From Bacillus massilinigeriensis (GTDB lineage Bacteria; Bacillota; Bacilli; Bacillales; Cytobacillaceae): DNA of 64,000 bases. The stretch is taken from positions 1,456,409 to 1,520,408 of the forward strand of contig NZ_LT630337.1 of assembly GCF_900117315.1 (NCBI RefSeq), in the 5' to 3' direction. The notes under the pieces are model-generated. The model worked only from the letters and a program-made list of their open reading frames with translations, did not search any database and had not been told where the DNA came from. Made by a program: the position numbers and the translations under genes. Of the stretch, positions 18,201 to 26,356 are shown in pieces. The first letter of the stretch is position 1. Each line of letters starts with the position of its first letter.

Positions 18201-18739
18201 TCATCAATGCTTCTGACGATCCTCATTCCACGACCGCCGCCGCCTAATGCTGCTTTAATAATAATTGGAAATCCATGAGATTCACCAAATTCAATTACTT
18301 CTTCTAAGCGTTGAACAGGTCCATCGCTACCTGGGATAACCGGAATATCTGCAAGCATGGCTTGAGTTCTGGCTTTCACCTTGTCACCAAACATATCAAG
18401 ATGTTTTGATTTTGGACCAACAAAAATAATGCCTTCCTCTTCACATCTTTTCGCAAAATGAATATTTTCTGATAAGAATCCATATCCTGGATGAATGGCA
18501 TCAACGCCAGTGCTTTTAGCAATTTCGATAATCCCATCAATATCTAAATAAGCATCAATAGGCTTCTTACCTTCTCCTACTAAATAGGCTTCATCAGCTT
18601 TATATCGATGGTAAGACCCTGAATCTTCTTTTGAGTAAATTGCTACTGTTCTAATATTTAGCTCAGTACATGCACGAAAAACGCGAATAGCAATTTCTCC
18701 TCGGTTGGCTACCATAAGTTTTTGAATTCTTCTGCTCAA
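15299..18739 (-). CDS. pycA: Pyruvate carboxylase
   Basis: It makes oxaloacetate from pyruvate, bicarbonate and ATP with biotin, refilling the citrate cycle. The 1146 residues are full length. The biotin carboxylase domain (about 1-460) has GGGGRGMR and the VEVNPRIQVEHTITE-type site (here FIEVNPRIQVEHT). The carboxyltransferase domain (about 535-805) has DTTFRDAHQSLLATR and the metal-binding HLHTHDTSGN. The C-terminal biotinyl domain has EAMKMET with the biotin Lys at 1111. The start is TTG, after AAAGAGGTG. In B. subtilis PycA is controlled through DarB, whose gene lies at 50326-50778. It follows ftsW by 158 bases. Confidence 0.97.
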   Translation of the reverse strand: MSRRIQKLMVANRGEIAIRVFRACTELNIRTVAIYSKEDSGSYHRYKADEAYLVGEGKKPIDAYLDIDGIIEIAKSTGVDAIHPGYGFLSENIHFAKRCEEEGIIFVGPKSKHLDMFGDKVKARTQAMLADIPVIPGSDGPVQRLEEVIEFGESHGFPIIIKAALGGGGRGMRIVRSIDEVSEAYDRAKSEAKAAFGSDEVYVEKFVEKPKHIEVQIIGDDHGNIIHLFERDCSVQRRHQKVVEVAPCVSISEDLRQRICDAAVKLMKNVDYVNAGTVEFLVANDKFYFIEVNPRIQVEHTITEMITGVDIVHTQIHVAEGFDLHSKKIGIPNQEDIKINGYAIQSRVTTEDPLNNFMPDTGKIMAYRSGGGFGVRLDAGNGFQGSVITPYYDSLLVKLTTWAMTFEQAAAKMVRNLQEFRIRGIKTNIPFLENVVKNQKFITGQYDTSFIDQTPELFFFPVRKDRGTKMLSYIGNVTINGFPGIEKKKRPVFDKPRIPKLSLDNQYSNGTKQILDEQGPEGVARWIKDQKEVLLTDTTFRDAHQSLLATRVRTTDFKHIAQESAKLLPNMFSFEMWGGATFDVAYRFLKEDPWERLLTLRKQIPNVLFQMLLRASNAVGYKNYPDNVIREFVKQSADAGIDVFRIFDSLNWAKGMEVAIDAVRQNGKIAEAAICYTGDISDPTRMKYNLKYYKDLAKELEQQGAHILGIKDMAGLLKPQAAYTLISELKDTIDIPIHLHTHDTSGNGIFMYAKAIEAGVDIVDVALSSMAGLTSQPSANTLYYALEGSDRKPNVNIKALEELSYYWEDVRKYYQDFESGMVSPHTEVYQHEMPGGQYSNLQQQAKAVGLGDQWDQVKDMYSRVNKMFGDIVKVTPSSKVVGDMALFMVQNDLNEEDILTKGWTLDFPDSVVELFEGYLGQPYGGFPEELQKVILKGKEAITVRPGELLEEVNLEDIKETLYKELGRQVTSFEVISYALYPKVFMEYIQMVERFGDISVLDTPTFLYGMRLGEEIEVEIEKGKTLIVKLVSVGQPQADGTRVVYFELNGQRREINIKDESIKSTVATKIKGDPKNENHISATMPGTVIKVVVEKGEKVERGDHLIITEAMKMETTVQAPFSGVVKDIYVKNGEAIQTGDLLIELSK

Positions 18740-18897
18740 ACTACTACACCTCTTTGTATATGTATTTTCTGTTTCAAACTACAAATATTATTATTCCTAG
18801 CTTAAAACTTGGTAAATAAGAAAAAGATATTTTTTTAGATTAATAAGTTATTTTAGAAACATTTTTATAGAAAAGCAAGTAATATATGCTGATCTTT

Positions 18898-20109
18898 CTA
18901 CTGTGGATAGAGCGTTTTGTTTGGATGTCGATTGGCTTTAGAGGATTGAATCTTTCGTTTGTCCTGTAGATTTTTGTAATTTCTTTCATAGTTCACAAAC
19001 ATGGATACATTCATTAATATTCCAATAGCAATCGCTAACTGTAATAGGGAGGAACCACCATAACTAACAAATGGTAACGGTACACCTGTTAAAGGAATAA
19101 GTCCTGAAATCCCTGCTAAGTTAACAAATGATTGGATACCAATCATGCTAGAAATTCCGATAGCAAGAAGACTTCCAAAAGGATCCTTACATCTTATTGC
19201 AACAATGATACCCTTTAAAACAATAAATCCTAGTGATAAAAGGACAAAGGAAACTCCCCAAACACCTAATTCCTCTGCAATGATTGACATGATAAAGTCA
19301 GTATGTGGTTCTGGTAAATAGCCAAGTTTTTGAACGCTTTGCCCAAGCCCTAATCCATTTACTCCACCTGATCCAATAGCTAAATAAGAATTAACAAGAT
19401 GATAACCATTATCCTGTTCAATAGCAAAAGGATTTCCCAATGCTTCAAATCTACCCAATCTTTCTTTAGAGAATATCTCATCCTTTAAGAAGAGTATAAA
19501 AGGAAGAATGATTACCACTCCGATAGTAACTAGTTTTGCAATATTTTTCATGTTCATTCCTGAAGACATAATAATAGTTATGGAGATAGCAAAGATGATG
19601 GCAGCAGTACCGAAATCAGGCTGAAAAGCAACAAAGATACATACAAGTATTAAATATAATAGCGGTGGTACAACACCTTTATTAAATTGGTTAATATAAG
19701 ACTGCTTTTTTGCATAGACTGCTGACAAATAAATGATCACGCTAAGCTTGACAAATTCAGAAGGCTGTAGGCTACGGGTTCCAAGCTTAACCCAGCTTAA
19801 TGCACCACCAGCAACATGTCCAAAAGCAAAAAGAGCGATTAATCCTATTAACGATAAAGCGACCATAGGAATAAGAACCTTATTGCTCTTTAATGCTTTA
19901 TATGGAAAAAGCGCTACTAGAACAAAAATGGTACCCGCGAGTAGTAAATTAAATCTTTGTTTCTGGAAGAAAAAATCACTGCTATAGCCATATCTTTGTA
20001 CTGCGGTTACCATACTAGAACTATATACCATGACTAATCCAAAAATTGATAAAAGAACAACAACTATTAATAATGAGTAATCGTACGATTTTAAAATTTT
20101 CTTAAACAT
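18898..20109 (-). CDS. ftsW: FtsW/SEDS peptidoglycan glycosyltransferase
   Basis: This is a 403-residue polytopic protein of the SEDS family with about ten membrane helices. Seen: MVYSSSMVTA, GGALSWVKLG with the LQPSEFVKLS motif, QPDFGTA, AIGSGGVNGLGLG, PEPHTDFI and PFVSYGGSS. FtsW polymerises lipid II into septal glycan with a class B penicillin-binding protein. Position between pycA and ylaN supports FtsW over RodA. The C-terminal tail is basic and cytosolic. The insertion sequence at 20368-21828 ends 258 bases upstream of its start, so any promoter beyond that point has been displaced. Confidence 0.93.
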   Translation of the reverse strand: MFKKILKSYDYSLLIVVVLLSIFGLVMVYSSSMVTAVQRYGYSSDFFFQKQRFNLLLAGTIFVLVALFPYKALKSNKVLIPMVALSLIGLIALFAFGHVAGGALSWVKLGTRSLQPSEFVKLSVIIYLSAVYAKKQSYINQFNKGVVPPLLYLILVCIFVAFQPDFGTAAIIFAISITIIMSSGMNMKNIAKLVTIGVVIILPFILFLKDEIFSKERLGRFEALGNPFAIEQDNGYHLVNSYLAIGSGGVNGLGLGQSVQKLGYLPEPHTDFIMSIIAEELGVWGVSFVLLSLGFIVLKGIIVAIRCKDPFGSLLAIGISSMIGIQSFVNLAGISGLIPLTGVPLPFVSYGGSSLLQLAIAIGILMNVSMFVNYERNYKNLQDKRKIQSSKANRHPNKTLYPQ

Positions 20110-20232
20110 ACAGCTTCTTCCTCATCTTCTAACATCCTAATATTTTATTCTACTATAACATTATAAAATCCTTCTTTGAAGAAAAGAAAAAAGTTAAAAA
20201 TAATATATCACATTAATCCAAATTTATCTATA

Positions 20233-20276
20233 TTTATGTCATACTAATTAGCCGATTTTATGTTATACTAATCGCC
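20233..20276. repeat. Two tandem imperfect repeats upstream of ftsW
   Basis: TTTATGTCATACTAATTAGCC (20233-20253, 21 bases with one insertion) and TTTATGTTATACTAATCGCC (20257-20276) repeat with a 24-base period. They lie about 125-170 bases upstream of the ftsW start and may be promoter or regulator sites. Confidence 0.45.
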
Positions 20277-20416
20277 AAATGTGATATACACAACTCATTC
20301 AGTTCAACGGTATGGGCTAAATTTTTCAGGATTCCTTATAGTATTACAGCCTATATCTTTTAAAAAAGGTTCTACGTCAAATGTTGGGGTAAAGGCTACC
20401 GCGCTACGCTTGGTGG

Positions 20417-20464
20417 CCTTTCATTCTGATGAGGAAAAGTTCTTTTCCTCATCAGAATGAAAGG
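20417..20464. repeat. 23-bp perfect hairpin inside the insertion sequence
   Basis: 20417-20439 and 20442-20464 are exact reverse complements (CCTTTCATTCTGATGAGGAA with extension) around a two-base loop. It lies between the transposase stop and the left terminal repeat. No U-tract follows on the transposase strand, so it is not a classic terminator. Confidence 0.8.
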
Positions 20465-20491
20465 TAAATCGTAAGCCCTTATTGAAACAAC

Positions 20492-21706
20492 TTAACCAAT
20501 GTTTACCCCAATTCTTTTAAACTTGTGTTGTAATAATATTTTCGCCCGAAAACGCTCATAGTTTTTAAATCCAAATGCATTTCGTTTGAGGACTTTGGTG
20601 GAGTTATTAATTCCTTCAAGAAAGCCATTTGAGTACCTATAGACAAAACTGTTAAGTATTTCAATCTGCCAATTTTTAAATGTTTTCACTGCTTGACACA
20701 TTTCCTTAATTCCAGTATCCTCCACCATTTTATAAAACTCTTTTAGCTCTTTTTTGACAGTATAAATTTGATCTTCTCCTATCTCTTTTGCGTGTAAGAA
20801 CCAAGCACGATAGGCTTCCTTTAGTTCGTAAGCTTTTCTTAATTCATCAGACATTTTCAAGTAACGATCTAAATACCAACGTTCTTCCTCTGTTAGACGC
20901 TCGTTTGCTTTATAAAATATATGTCTCATTCTTTTACATTTCTTACGATCGTAGCTATGAAAATCCTTCTGTACCCTTCTTCTTACCCCATCTAATGCCC
21001 AATAAATATATCGACAAAAGTGAAAATGGTCTGCAATAATTACCGGTCTTCCCAAAGCTTCTTGAACTGCTGCTTTAAACGAGGGACTCATGTCCATGAT
21101 TACTACTTGAACATTACCTCCATGGGCCTTCAAATACTGTTTTATCGTTTTTTTATTACGATTGGGTAAGATATCAATAGGTTCTTTTGTAATCGGATTT
21201 GCCACAATCAATTGGAACTTTCCCTCACTGGTATCACCTTTGTATTCATCTATGGCTATGACAGGAGGTAATTCCTTCACTGGATGGATTTCACTTTTGG
21301 ATATTTGATCGAATCGACGAACTACTGTTGTTGTTGAACTTCCATAATTTTCAGCGGTTTCTTTAAAAGTTTTCCCCTTAATTGATCGAATGGATATGAC
21401 TTGATTCCACTCAATCGAAGTCCGTTGATACCTTTTAACAAATGGATTATTTTCTGAAAAACGTTTTCCACACTCACATACATAACGACGTCTTCTATAA
21501 AAAAGATGGGTCTTCCTCTCAAACCATTTCAAATGTTGAATCTTTTGGATTCGATAATCATGAACCTTAATCGTTTTTTTCTGACATCTAGGGCAGAGAT
21601 GCACCTTTAATTCCATTTCAACATGAATTTGAACAACTTCACCAGACTCCTCAACATTAGTCACAACTACATCTTTTAATCCCGGAAAATACATGTTATT
21701 ATTCAT
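20492..21706 (-). CDS. tnp: ISL3-family transposase
   Basis: This DDE transposase is preferred from ATG 21706 (404 residues), with GGAG about ten bases upstream; the same frame is open to an ATG at 21745. The N-terminus has a zinc ribbon (CPRCQKKT and CECGKRF) and a helix-turn-helix around KTFKETAENYGSS. The catalytic core has the first Asp in VIAIDEYKG, the second in IMDMSPSFK with IADHFHFCR next to it, and the Glu in NGFLEGINNSTKVLKRNAFG near the C-terminus. All three are present, so the enzyme appears active. It fills almost the whole element and is transcribed toward ftsW. Confidence 0.95.
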   Translation of the reverse strand: MNNNMYFPGLKDVVVTNVEESGEVVQIHVEMELKVHLCPRCQKKTIKVHDYRIQKIQHLKWFERKTHLFYRRRRYVCECGKRFSENNPFVKRYQRTSIEWNQVISIRSIKGKTFKETAENYGSSTTTVVRRFDQISKSEIHPVKELPPVIAIDEYKGDTSEGKFQLIVANPITKEPIDILPNRNKKTIKQYLKAHGGNVQVVIMDMSPSFKAAVQEALGRPVIIADHFHFCRYIYWALDGVRRRVQKDFHSYDRKKCKRMRHIFYKANERLTEEERWYLDRYLKMSDELRKAYELKEAYRAWFLHAKEIGEDQIYTVKKELKEFYKMVEDTGIKEMCQAVKTFKNWQIEILNSFVYRYSNGFLEGINNSTKVLKRNAFGFKNYERFRAKILLQHKFKRIGVNIG

Positions 21707-21828
21707 TTGCACGCAACTCCATTCTTTTGACTTGTTTCTAGACAATTCAAGTATAAAAGAAATGGATGTTTGCGTGTTTTTTATTGTTTGAAAAGTTGTG
21801 TCTTAACCCCAACAAATATTATAGAGCC

Positions 21829-21873
21829 TTAAAAAAAAACTCAAACCATCTACTATTAGACGTTTGAGTTTTT
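21829..21873. terminator. Terminator of ylaN, cut by the IS target site
   Basis: AAAAACTCAAAC (21835-21846) pairs with GTTTGAGTTTTT (21862-21873). The minus-strand RNA ends in a U-run whose last bases belong to the target duplication TTAAAAAA. The insertion therefore leaves a terminator copy of usable length beside ylaN. Confidence 0.8.
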
Positions 21874-21876
21874 ACG

Positions 21877-22161
21877 CTATTTTCTTTGAGACGCTTCATG
21901 AAGTGCTGAAAGTTCTCTTTCTAATTCTTCTAAAATAGTCTTACCTTCCTTCTCTGAAATTAATTCGAGCCGAACAGCAAAGTCTATTTCACGAGATAAG
22001 CCAAACATTTGAGTATCCAGAACTTCTTCATATAATGGACATTGTGGCATTGTTAGGTTATCCATCTGCACTTTTATTAGTTTTAAAATTTTATCAGCGT
22101 CAGCCTTTAATAACGCGCTTGCCTTTTCTCGATGATCTATTACCATATCAGACGCCAACAC
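21877..22161 (-). CDS. ylaN: YlaN (UPF0358), iron-linked regulator of Fur
   Basis: This is a 94-residue helical cytosolic protein with the family sequence [50 protein letters not shown]-type core split across residues 18-65 and a single Cys in PQCP. Recent work in S. aureus and B. subtilis describes YlaN as an iron-binding protein that relieves Fur repression; that is family knowledge. The start is the ATG or nearby start at 22161. It stands alone between a terminator and ylaK; in B. subtilis it neighbours ftsW, from which the IS now separates it. Confidence 0.9.
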   Translation of the reverse strand: MLASDMVIDHREKASALLKADADKILKLIKVQMDNLTMPQCPLYEEVLDTQMFGLSREIDFAVRLELISEKEGKTILEELERELSALHEASQRK

Positions 22162-22275
22162 GATCCCCCCGTTTCCGAGCGATTATCTTATCTTTAAATT
22201 TTATACGGTTGATATAAAAAAAGCAAGAATTATAAGCGACTTGATAAAATTCAACATCTATTGACTGCTAAATTT

Positions 22276-22390
22276 ATGGGATGTCTTAAAGACGCACAGA
22301 ACTAGAGGAATATCAATTTTTAGAATCATTTAACACGTATTTACACTAAATATTGTGTCGATGTTTTCTGATTGCTTAACGACATCCCAT
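22276..22390. repeat. Spaced inverted repeat downstream of ylaK
   Basis: ATGGGATGTCTTAA (22276-22289) is matched by TTAACGACATCCCAT (22376-22390), complementary with one bulged C, 86 bases apart. The 282-base gap 22162-22443 holds nothing else I can name. It may be a long hairpin or the ends of a small element. Confidence 0.45.
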
Positions 22391-22443
22391 TCTTTTTCAT
22401 TTTAGTCAATAATGTGATGAAAAATTTCTCAATTATTTTCCGC

Positions 22444-23772
22444 TCATAATATATCGGCTGCCAGCTGGGCAAGCCCTGATCTTTCCCCTTTTACGAGTTT
22501 AATATGCCCAGCAATGGCTTGATCCTTAAATCTTTCCACTACATATGTAAGCCCATTATTATAAGCGTCTAAATAAGGATGATCGATTTGTTCAGGGTCC
22601 CCCATTAAGACAATTTTACTTCCTTCTCCAACACGGGTTAATATTGTTTTAACCTCATGCTTTGTTAAATTCTGGGCCTCGTCAATAATAATGTACTGAT
22701 CAGGAATACTCCTACCCCTAATATAGGTTAATGCCTCAACCTCAATTGAGCCCATTCCTGCTAGAATAGCATCTAATTCTCCTGGTTTTTTTGTATTAAA
22801 TAAATATTCGAGATTATCGTAAATCGGCTGCATCCATGGTCTGAGCTTTTCTTCTTTTTCACCTGGTAGGAAGCCGAGGTCCTTTCCTACTGGAACGATA
22901 GGTCGAGCAACTAATAGCTTTTTATACTCCCCTAAATCCTCTGTCTGCATTAAACCAGCAGCTAATGCAAGCAACGTTTTACCTGTACCAGCCTTTCCAA
23001 TCAATGTAATTAAAGGTAAATCCTTTCGTAAAAGAAGCTCAATCGCCATGGTTTGCTGAACATTTCTAGGCCGAATCCCCCAAATATGGTCATATTCAAA
23101 GATGAGTTTCTTTACTTTTTTTCCTGTCCTTTCAACCATCCCAATGGCAGAGGATGAACTACCCAATGCATCCCTCATAATTAAAAATTGATTTGGATAA
23201 AATGGGTGATTTGTTATTTCTGAAAGGGGCAACTCACCCTTCTCATAATATTTATTTAATAATTCCACGTTCATATATAATTCGATAATTCCAGTATATA
23301 TGTGGTCATTTTCCACTACTCTGTCACTCAAAAAATCCTCTGAATGTAATCCAATTGCATCTGCCTTCACTCTGACAAGAGTGTCCTTACTTACTAATAT
23401 GACAGGTCTACCATTTTCTTTTGTTTCTTCCTCAATAGATAAATTTTTTGCCACGGCTAATATACGGTTATCATTGGTCTTTTCAACAAAAATATCCTGA
23501 AGCTGCTTAAAGGAACGGTGATTCAGTTCGATTCGCAATACACCACCGTTTTCAAGAGGGATTTTTTCATGGAGCTTGCCGGTTTGTCTTAAAGAGTCAA
23601 TCAGTTTAGATACATGTCTTGCATTCCTTCCGATTTCATCCATATACCTTTTTTTGGAATCCACCTCTTCTAGAACAACTGCCGGAATAACCACTTCGTT
23701 ATCTTCAAAGGAAAATATTGAATACGGATCCTGTAACAAGACGTTTGTGTCTAACACATATATTTTATTCAA
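22444..23772 (-). CDS. ylaK: YlaK, PIN-PhoH ATPase
   Basis: This is a 442-residue cytosolic protein of the PhoH2 type. The N-terminal PIN nuclease-like domain (about 1-140) has the acidic motif YVLDTNVLLQDP and a later Asp in TNDNRILAVA. The C-terminal PhoH ATPase (about 235-440) has a Walker A GKAGTGKTLLAL, Walker B YIIIDEAQNLT and MGDPEQID. PhoH2 proteins are RNA helicase/RNase-like; the cellular role is unsettled. The start is TTG with AGGAGGC eight bases upstream. It is divergent from ylaJ. Confidence 0.92.
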   Translation of the reverse strand: MNKIYVLDTNVLLQDPYSIFSFEDNEVVIPAVVLEEVDSKKRYMDEIGRNARHVSKLIDSLRQTGKLHEKIPLENGGVLRIELNHRSFKQLQDIFVEKTNDNRILAVAKNLSIEEETKENGRPVILVSKDTLVRVKADAIGLHSEDFLSDRVVENDHIYTGIIELYMNVELLNKYYEKGELPLSEITNHPFYPNQFLIMRDALGSSSSAIGMVERTGKKVKKLIFEYDHIWGIRPRNVQQTMAIELLLRKDLPLITLIGKAGTGKTLLALAAGLMQTEDLGEYKKLLVARPIVPVGKDLGFLPGEKEEKLRPWMQPIYDNLEYLFNTKKPGELDAILAGMGSIEVEALTYIRGRSIPDQYIIIDEAQNLTKHEVKTILTRVGEGSKIVLMGDPEQIDHPYLDAYNNGLTYVVERFKDQAIAGHIKLVKGERSGLAQLAADIL

Positions 23773-24078
23773 TCTGATGCCTCCTGCTCCTCTTGGGGTC
23801 TTTATTTGTGTATGAACTAACCGAGTGGACGGATAGACTTGGTAAAATATATGTATTTTCGAATAAAGATAGAAGAAATTTTACACAATAATTGATAACA
23901 GAGATCACGCAAATGAATTTGCGCATTAGTGAATGAATTAACTGAAATAAAGTATCCACAGTTATTTCAGGGAAGAACCATTACTTATTATTTTTTTGAA
24001 GGTTGATAAAGGAAAAAACAATGTAAACAAGTGTTTCATTTAAAAGGAAAATTGCATGAACATACTTGGAGGTGCCTT

Positions 24079-24666
24079 ATGAAGATTTGGTTAGCCCTAT
24101 TTCTCTCTATACTCTTCCTTTCTGGATGTGGCTTCAATAATGGCAATAATAATCAGGACAATAATAGTAAGGTTAGTGTCAATAATTCAACCATTCAAAA
24201 TGTGGATCGAAAAACAGGGCAGCAGATTTCAAAGCATTTAGTCAATTTAGCAACAAGCATTAAAGGAGTCAACGATGCAACAGCTGTTGTATTAGGAAAG
24301 TACGCAATCGTTGGTATCGATGTAAATAGCAATATTGATAGGTCACAGGTTGGTTCCATCAAATACGCTGTTTCTGAAGGCCTAAAAGATGATCCTAACG
24401 GTGCAAATGCTATGGTTGTCGCTGATCCCGATATGACAGCAAGGCTTAGAGAAATTTCTGAGGATATTCAAAAAGGAGAGCCAATCCAGGGGATTATCAA
24501 TGAATTGGCGGATATTTCCGGTCGATTAATGCCAGAAATCCCTGCTGACATTATTGATCCTAATACAAAAAGTCAAACGGATAAACCGAAGAATAAGCAA
24601 AACAGCAATGATAATAGACAGCTCGAACAAAAACAGGATAAACAATCGAATCATCAAAAAGACTAA
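24079..24666 (+). CDS. ylaJ: YlaJ, YhcN/YlaJ-family sporulation lipoprotein
   Basis: The start ATG 24079 follows GGAGGTG; the frame extends upstream to 24031 but without a binding site. The 195-residue lipoprotein has a signal peptide with lipobox LSGC, an Asn-rich linker, and a core with VNDATAVVLGKYAIVGIDV, typical of the YhcN/YlaJ family. The C-terminal 35 residues are polar low-complexity (Lys, Gln, Asn). In bacilli these lipoproteins are associated with spores and germination. It is divergent from ylaK. Confidence 0.88.
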   Translation: MKIWLALFLSILFLSGCGFNNGNNNQDNNSKVSVNNSTIQNVDRKTGQQISKHLVNLATSIKGVNDATAVVLGKYAIVGIDVNSNIDRSQVGSIKYAVSEGLKDDPNGANAMVVADPDMTARLREISEDIQKGEPIQGIINELADISGRLMPEIPADIIDPNTKSQTDKPKNKQNSNDNRQLEQKQDKQSNHQKD

Positions 24667-24745
24667 TTTCATACTCAATTAGAAGAGACTGCCCAATTGG
24701 ACTGTCTCTTCTAATTATGTAACCCTATAATAATAACTTAAACAA

Positions 24746-24775
24746 AAAAGCTTAGAAACACCTAAGCTTTTCTTC
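24746..24775. terminator. Terminator between ylaJ and ylaL
   Basis: AAAAGCTTAG (24746-24755) pairs with CTAAGCTTTT (24762-24771), flanked by an A-run on the left and TTC on the right. It serves mainly ylaL on the minus strand. A weaker hairpin AGAAGAGAC/GTCTCTTCT lies just after ylaJ. Confidence 0.7.
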
Positions 24776-24790
24776 ACATTCTAATTCACA

Positions 24791-25267
24791 TTATTCTTTA
24801 CGATCCATTTGAGCTTCCCTTTTTAATGCATTCATCACTTGTTTATCAAGCCTCTCAGCTGCAACTTTATCATATGTCTTATCATATTTTGGCTCAACTG
24901 AAATCTTTGAACCGTAAAACATAACATCCCGTACTTCATTGATTTTCATTTCAATCAAGGCAAGCTTTATTGGAATTCCATCAATCTTTTCGACCTTAAT
25001 CACTGCGTCCCCACTAATAGAATAGGTCGATTCATTAGCAATCAAATGAAGAACAATCTTTTCATTATGTTTAATATTTAAAACAATTCTTGATCTATTG
25101 TCGACAGCAAAAAGAAGAGTCATGTCGTCACAAGCAAAAACCCAAGAAATAGAGTTCACATTTGGACCATTCGTTTCATAATCCACCGTTGCTATGGTAC
25201 AAAAATGCTCTTTTTGTAATATTTCATACAATGGTGTAATTAATTTGGGTTCTATCCGATTCGGCAT
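24791..25267 (-). CDS. ylaL: YlaL, pyridoxamine phosphate oxidase-like (split barrel) protein
   Basis: This is a 158-residue soluble protein with a split-barrel flavin-reductase/PPOX fold pattern: HFCTIATVDYETNGPNVNSISWV, LLFAVDNRSRIVLNIKHNEKIVLH and ISGDAVIKVEKI. It may bind FMN or heme, but no substrate can be assigned. Start after AAAGGAGG. It is convergent with ylaJ. In B. subtilis the YlaL protein of this cluster has the same fold and length; the name rests on that. Confidence 0.75.
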   Translation of the reverse strand: MPNRIEPKLITPLYEILQKEHFCTIATVDYETNGPNVNSISWVFACDDMTLLFAVDNRSRIVLNIKHNEKIVLHLIANESTYSISGDAVIKVEKIDGIPIKLALIEMKINEVRDVMFYGSKISVEPKYDKTYDKVAAERLDKQVMNALKREAQMDRKE

Positions 25268-25413
25268 AACAAATCCTCCTTTGATTTTTCCATTATTTTA
25301 CTACAAAATAAAGAAATCAGCAATTTAGTATGATAGGGCTTAAAGAATCTTCAGAGCTTTCGTGTTATACTATTCTCTAGTAGTATTGATTTTTTTATAG
25401 TTGAGGTGTGTAA

Positions 25414-25614
25414 ATGAGAGTTAAATGTGTTCTCTGCGATAAAATTGAAACAATAGAAGATTATTCATTCCAAGCAAAAAGGTTACGAAATCGTCCAATT
25501 CACACATATATGTGCAAGCCCTGCGAAGAAAGAATTACAGAGAAAACAAATGAAAGAAAGGCTACTGGTAAATTTCAGTTATACCGACCTAGAGTAGAAG
25601 AGGATGAATGGTAG
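25414..25614 (+). CDS. ylaI: YlaI, small zinc-binding protein (DUF2197)
   Basis: This is a 66-residue basic protein with two cysteine pairs, CVLCDK near the N-terminus and CKPCEE at about residue 35, spaced as in a treble-clef or rubredoxin-like zinc site. The block AKRLRNRPIHTYMC is the recognisable signature of YlaI. Start ATG after GAGGTG. Function unknown. It is a single gene followed by a long hairpin. Confidence 0.88.
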   Translation: MRVKCVLCDKIETIEDYSFQAKRLRNRPIHTYMCKPCEERITEKTNERKATGKFQLYRPRVEEDEW

Positions 25615-25640
25615 GTCGTAATCTGCCATTTTCCATTAAT

Positions 25641-25709
25641 CAAAAACCGCTTTGAAAAAAGTCCCCCATTGATGATATGAGGTACCATATTTTGAAAAAG
25701 CGGTTTTTG
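25641..25709. terminator. Long hairpin after ylaI
   Basis: CAAAAACCGCTTT (25641-25653) and AAAGCGGTTTTTG (25697-25709) are exact complements over 13 bases around a 43-base loop. A T-run on each arm could terminate both ylaI and the convergent gene at 25741. Confidence 0.6.
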
Positions 25710-25740
25710 GACATATGTATTTCTTTTTTAATATTTAACT

Positions 25741-26031
25741 TTACTCATCTGGATAATTTACATATTTATCTGGTTCTTGGTTAATTTGATTTAACATGAC
25801 ATCAATTAACTCACGCGGAAAACGTTTGTTATCTGATTTTCCATTTTGACTATACTTCACGAAATACATTTCCTCATCCATTATTATTTCAATATTCGTT
25901 AATCCAAATTCAGCAATCAATATTTCATAAAATAGTCTCTCTGTTTCAACTGCAGCTGAATCATCCGGCCTTTCATTCGTTACAACTTTAATGGTAAGCC
26001 AATTATAAATAGCGTCTTGTAAGGATTTCAT
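25741..26031 (-). CDS. Conserved hypothetical cytosolic protein (96 aa)
   Basis: This is a 96-residue acidic protein without signal or membrane segment. Start ATG at 26031 with GGGGAAG just upstream. It lies 20 bases after ylaH on the same strand, so it is probably co-transcribed. I do not recognise the family; the pattern KSLQDAIYNWLTIKVV, YEILIAEFG and MYFVKYSQ suggests a small alpha/beta protein. No catalytic motif is seen. Confidence 0.75.
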   Translation of the reverse strand: MKSLQDAIYNWLTIKVVTNERPDDSAAVETERLFYEILIAEFGLTNIEIIMDEEMYFVKYSQNGKSDNKRFPRELIDVMLNQINQEPDKYVNYPDE

Positions 26032-26050
26032 TTCTTCCCCCTAATCCTGA

Positions 26051-26356
26051 TTAACCCGCATGCTTTTGATGATAGCGAAGTCGAATTTTATATATAATAA
26101 GAATGACGGCTGCAAGCACTAACCCTTCAGCAACAGGTAAAAATATACCAAGGAATGAAAGAATTGTGCTGCCTAAAGCAAGAAAAATATAAATGATTAC
26201 AGATTTTAATACTGGCAGTTTTTGTGCAAATCCTAGATTATAGACCAAAATGGAAAGAGCTAAGATGGTTAGATACAAAAGCCACATGCCTACTTCTGGA
26301 TTTTGTTCTACTTGAAATAACGCTGCAAAAAATGATAGTCTCGAACCAACATCCAT
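26051..26356 (-). CDS. ylaH: YlaH-like membrane protein
   Basis: The start is placed at ATG 26356 ([10 protein letters not shown]), which matches the N-terminus of YlaH homologues and gives 101 residues; the frame is open to 26482 but those residues look like shadow sequence. AGGGAG lies 12 bases upstream and AAGGG immediately before. There are three hydrophobic segments (about 22-40, 46-60 and 64-90) and a basic C-terminus. It belongs to the YlaH family of unknown function. It precedes the 96-residue gene in an apparent two-gene unit. Confidence 0.85.
   Translation of the reverse strand: MDVGSRLSFFAALFQVEQNPEVGMWLLYLTILALSILVYNLGFAQKLPVLKSVIIYIFLALGSTILSFLGIFLPVAEGLVLAAVILIIYKIRLRYHQKHAG

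Larger units (their letters stand above)
20360..21836. mobile_element. Complete ISL3-family insertion sequence with 8-bp target duplication
   Basis: The element spans 20368-21828 (1461 bp). Its terminal inverted repeats start GGTTCTACGT (20368) and GGCTCTATAA (complement from 21828); 19 of 27 positions match, including a shared TGTTGGGGT core. The flanking octamer TTAAAAAA is identical at 20360-20367 and 21829-21836, as expected for ISL3 transposition. The single transposase gene is intact. The right end lies in the T/A tract of the ylaN terminator, so the element separates ylaN from ftsW. The perfect duplication suggests a recent insertion. Confidence 0.93.
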
